From positions 1 to 64,000 of the forward strand of contig JAPUEE010000015.1 in the NCBI GenBank assembly GCA_027492735.1: 64,000 nt of DNA. The letters are read 5' to 3'. A program made the translations under genes and the position numbers. The notes beneath the pieces are model-generated. The model had not been told where the DNA came from and did not search any database. It saw only the letters and a list, made by a program, of their open reading frames with translations. Below are positions 61,904 through 64,000 of this stretch, piece by piece; position 1 is the first letter of the stretch, and each line of letters starts with the position of its first letter. Source of the stretch: Candidatus Saccharimonadota bacterium. GTDB lineage: Bacteria; Patescibacteriota; Saccharimonadia; Saccharimonadales; Saccharimonadaceae.

Positions 61904-61911
61904 TATATGAA

Positions 61912-62259
61912 ATGGTGAAACAAAAACTTTGGTTCAAAAAACGCACCACCAGAGGCGGCGGTCGCAAGGTCACTGGTCGTGAGCGCCTGACGCCACGCAA
62001 TATGAATCGTGAGATCTACAAGAATCAACGAGTCTATAGTTACTTCATGCTTAAATTAGCCTTGTTTATGATTCTGGGCTTGACGTGGTTTCGGCTAGGC
62101 GCTCCAATTGGATCGATCCAAGTAGTACCGGTTGGGCTAGCGATAGGATTGATTCTAGTAACATTTGAACGCTTTCGGGCGGGTCGAGCTATTGAAATTG
62201 GTATACTAGTACTAGCAGCTGTTATCAGCTATGTTTCACCAGTAGGTATTGTGATATAA
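61912..62259 (+). CDS. Small basic membrane protein
   Basis: 115 aa. A strongly basic N-terminal third (KKRTTRGGGRKVTGRERLTP) is followed by two or three membrane segments (about 46-61, 67-83, 93-113). No family recognised. It precedes the C39-like peptidase gene by 11 bases, so the two are probably one operon. Its positive N-terminus should remain in the cytoplasm. Confidence 0.75.
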   Translation: MVKQKLWFKKRTTRGGGRKVTGRERLTPRNMNREIYKNQRVYSYFMLKLALFMILGLTWFRLGAPIGSIQVVPVGLAIGLILVTFERFRAGRAIEIGILVLAAVISYVSPVGIVI

Positions 62260-62270
62260 AAGGAGGAGCC

Positions 62271-63371
62271 ATGGCAAAATCATCGACTACCCATAAAACT
62301 AATGCATCATCTCGGAATAAATCTAAACGCACGTCTGTCGTGGCGGCTGCATCATCTGAACATACCATCGAGAAGCAGCGCACTACGGTCTCGCATCCAG
62401 TCAAACATTCACACGCTACCTCGGCTAAACCTGCTGCAAAAGAGATACGACAGCACCAGCAACCTACAGCTAAAACGGACGGCTTTGTCATACACCGACA
62501 AAAGAAACAACATGCCAATGCCAAAGTTTGGCGCGGCTGGATTCTCGTACTGCTAGCCGTTGCTGGCATTGCCGTCATTTGTGCTATGGTCGCTTCGAGA
62601 TTATTACAGCATGGAGATAAAACTACCTCATCATCTGATAGTACCATCAGCTCTAGCGCTAGTAAACCCGAGGTTATAGAATCACTCCCGAGCAAACCTA
62701 CTGCGTTATCCAAAGCAGAGGAGCGAACCGCATCGATAGGCTCTAGCCTAGAGCAAACGAATTTTTCCTCTAGTACTGTGGTCAAATTGAACGTTCCTTT
62801 GCACAAACAAACCTACGGTCAGAGTTGTGAAGCTTCGGCATTGCGCATGGCGTTAGAATATCGCGGCATTAAAACGACAGACATGGCAATTCTGGAGCAG
62901 ATGGGGTATGACGGTGTAGTGGCGAAAACCATTAACGGAAAAACTATTTGGACAGATCCGCATAAACAATATGTTGGTGACAGAGATGGTGATCAGCAGA
63001 AATTAACGGGCTACGGAGTGTTCGCTGAGCCGACTGCAGCTGCTTCTGAGAAAAATGGTCGCGCAGCTGAGGTGAAGAATGATGTTCAGACTGATTGGAT
63101 CGTTCGCCAGCTCTACGCAGGCAATCCGGTGATACTGTGGGGTGTTTCAGTAAAAATCAGTGATACTGTCTGGTATACTGAGGCTGGTGAAACGGTGAAC
63201 GCACCACTTCGCACTCACACAAGGTTAGTCATTGGCTTCAAAGGTGATCCAAATAATCCAGCAGGCTTTTATCTAAACGACCCGGCAACAGGCACCGAGA
63301 AATACTGGACGACAGCTGCTCTCAAGACTGATATTAGCAAGGGTATCAAACAAGCTGTCGCCGTATACTAG
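62271..63371 (+). CDS. Membrane-anchored C39-like cysteine peptidase domain protein
   Basis: 366 aa with AAAGGAGG before the ATG. A long basic cytoplasmic region (1-85), a membrane segment (about 88-110), a Ser/Thr linker and an outer papain-like C39-type domain from about 170. Candidate active site: Cys186 in QTYGQSCEASALRMAL with Gln184 as oxyanion residue, His316 in RTHTRLVIGF, and Asp337 in YLNDPAT. Such domains process peptides or cleave peptidoglycan-linked proteins; here the substrate is unknown. It closes the cell-envelope run. Confidence 0.82.
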   Translation: MAKSSTTHKTNASSRNKSKRTSVVAAASSEHTIEKQRTTVSHPVKHSHATSAKPAAKEIRQHQQPTAKTDGFVIHRQKKQHANAKVWRGWILVLLAVAGIAVICAMVASRLLQHGDKTTSSSDSTISSSASKPEVIESLPSKPTALSKAEERTASIGSSLEQTNFSSSTVVKLNVPLHKQTYGQSCEASALRMALEYRGIKTTDMAILEQMGYDGVVAKTINGKTIWTDPHKQYVGDRDGDQQKLTGYGVFAEPTAAASEKNGRAAEVKNDVQTDWIVRQLYAGNPVILWGVSVKISDTVWYTEAGETVNAPLRTHTRLVIGFKGDPNNPAGFYLNDPATGTEKYWTTAALKTDISKGIKQAVAVY

Positions 63372-63384
63372 AGAGACATAAAGC

Positions 63385-63413
63385 TTGTGTTTTTCTGACT
63401 TCTTTGCTATAAT
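63385..63413 (+). promoter_or_regulatory. Promoter of the gene at 63462
   Basis: TTGTGT at 63385-63390 and TATAAT (in TGCTATAAT) at 63408-63413 are 17 bases apart. Confidence 0.65.
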
Positions 63414-63461
63414 AGAGGTATACTTATACATTAATATATTATACAAACAGAGGAGAGTGGG

Positions 63462-64000
63462 GTGAAGGTGTTGGATATTATACGGAAACATAAACGAATA
63501 CTGAACTATTCTGTTACTGGACTCGGAATAGTAATAGCGGTGGCATTATTGTCCTTTTTATTCTTTAGGACTGCTTCTACTATTACATTGCAGCATGCCG
63601 AGGCAAATATATCTGTTAGCAAGCCATTTGTTATCGATCTCAATCAGTCACTAAAAAACATTGATGTGGACAGCATTTCTATAAAACCTGCAGTAAAGGG
63701 CGGTGAATGGATTCATCATAAAGGCGGTTTACTGGGGACTGACACGTTAGTGTTTGAACATAGCGCTCCTTTCGAGGTTAATACAGAATACACGGTAGAT
63801 TTTGGCGAAGTCTCGCGCTATCTCGTTGGTGATACAGCGATGCCATCAACGAGTTTTAAGACAGAGAAAGCTCCTAGGCTAGCTAATAAAGGCGTAGCAG
63901 CACTAAAAGATGGCGCTACTGTCGCGGCTGATTACTTGTTTGCTGTTACGTTGGAGTCGCCTAATAATGGTTTGCGCACATTAATACTGAGGACTGATCC
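63462..64000 (+). CDS. Membrane-anchored extracellular protein, N-terminal part
   Basis: The frame is open from GTG 63462 to the right edge (179 codons). AGGAG ends 6 bases before the GTG; another GTG at 63468 is possible. A short basic start (VKVLDIIRKHKRI) is followed by a membrane segment at about residues 14-36. The outer part has beta-rich sequence resembling an SbsA-type Ig-like domain: VSKPFVIDLNQSLKNIDVDS, IKPAVKGGEW, PFEVNTEYTVDFG. It may be a signal-anchored surface or wall-associated protein; the family cannot be settled from this piece. Confidence 0.7.
   Translation, partial: MKVLDIIRKHKRILNYSVTGLGIVIAVALLSFLFFRTASTITLQHAEANISVSKPFVIDLNQSLKNIDVDSISIKPAVKGGEWIHHKGGLLGTDTLVFEHSAPFEVNTEYTVDFGEVSRYLVGDTAMPSTSFKTEKAPRLANKGVAALKDGATVAADYLFAVTLESPNNGLRTLILRTD

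Overview
The window most likely comes from the chromosome of a Saccharibacteria (TM7) / Candidate Phyla Radiation bacterium. The signs are compact, tightly packed operons; a reduced gene set; transketolase split into two genes; a GatCAB amidotransferase operon; several D,D-peptidases; and collagen-like proteins whose N-terminus (TRLPTPG..-x-WGQ-LNDYL) I associate with Saccharibacteria. TGA works as a normal stop (for example at 8934 and 10410), which argues against the code-25 CPR lineages. I see no rRNA, tRNA, CRISPR array, insertion sequence or integrase, and no gene-free stretch over 300 bases.

Layout. 1-2750: end of a collagen-like gene, a glycoside-hydrolase-like protein and a double lectin-fold protein. 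2840-6261: an acidic coiled-coil protein, pyrophosphatase, a Nudix enzyme and a (p)ppGpp synthetase/hydrolase. 6342-13326: a central carbon block (GAPDH, RpiB, Nudix, Rpe, glutamate racemase, split transketolase, class II aldolase, PfkB kinase). 13323-15791: Nudix and UvrB, divergent. 15843-22518: two further collagen-like cassettes, each with a beta-helix protein and a LamG+PKD protein. 22718-28716: gatC-gatA-(HEPN-like)-gatB, Nudix, GalU-like, three small membrane proteins. 28747-37137: DnaE, SPOUT methyltransferase, CapA-like, PilB ATPase, malic enzyme. 37183-43216: two-gene permease, L19, ClpC, NusA. 43348-51306: aminopeptidase N, RNase HII-YraN fusion, HExxH protein, RadA, PIN-TRAM, a polytopic membrane protein. 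51317-64000: class A PBP, EF-G, EF-Tu, a small orphan, S10, CapA-like, VanY-like and DacA-like carboxypeptidases, a C39-like peptidase and a partial anchored protein.

The most unusual system is the set of collagen-like cassettes. Two of them are preceded by a promoter whose -35/-10 spacer contains a run of exactly ten G. The spacers are 18 and 19 nt, whereas most other promoters I could place here have 17. Slippage of the G run would tune or switch each promoter independently, which is the architecture of a phase-variable surface locus. The encoded proteins look like modular tail-fibre or adhesin parts (conserved head, Gly-X-Y shaft, separate lectin, beta-helix or hydrolase heads) and none has a visible Sec signal.

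A second genome-wide pattern is transcription start architecture. About twenty genes have an extended -10 (often TGCTAnAAT) ending 6-8 nt before the start codon and no Shine-Dalgarno, which predicts leaderless mRNAs. Operon-internal genes and highly expressed genes (gap, fba, fusA, tuf, rpsJ) have leaders and clear ribosome binding sites. clpC carries a CIRCE operator placed over its promoter.
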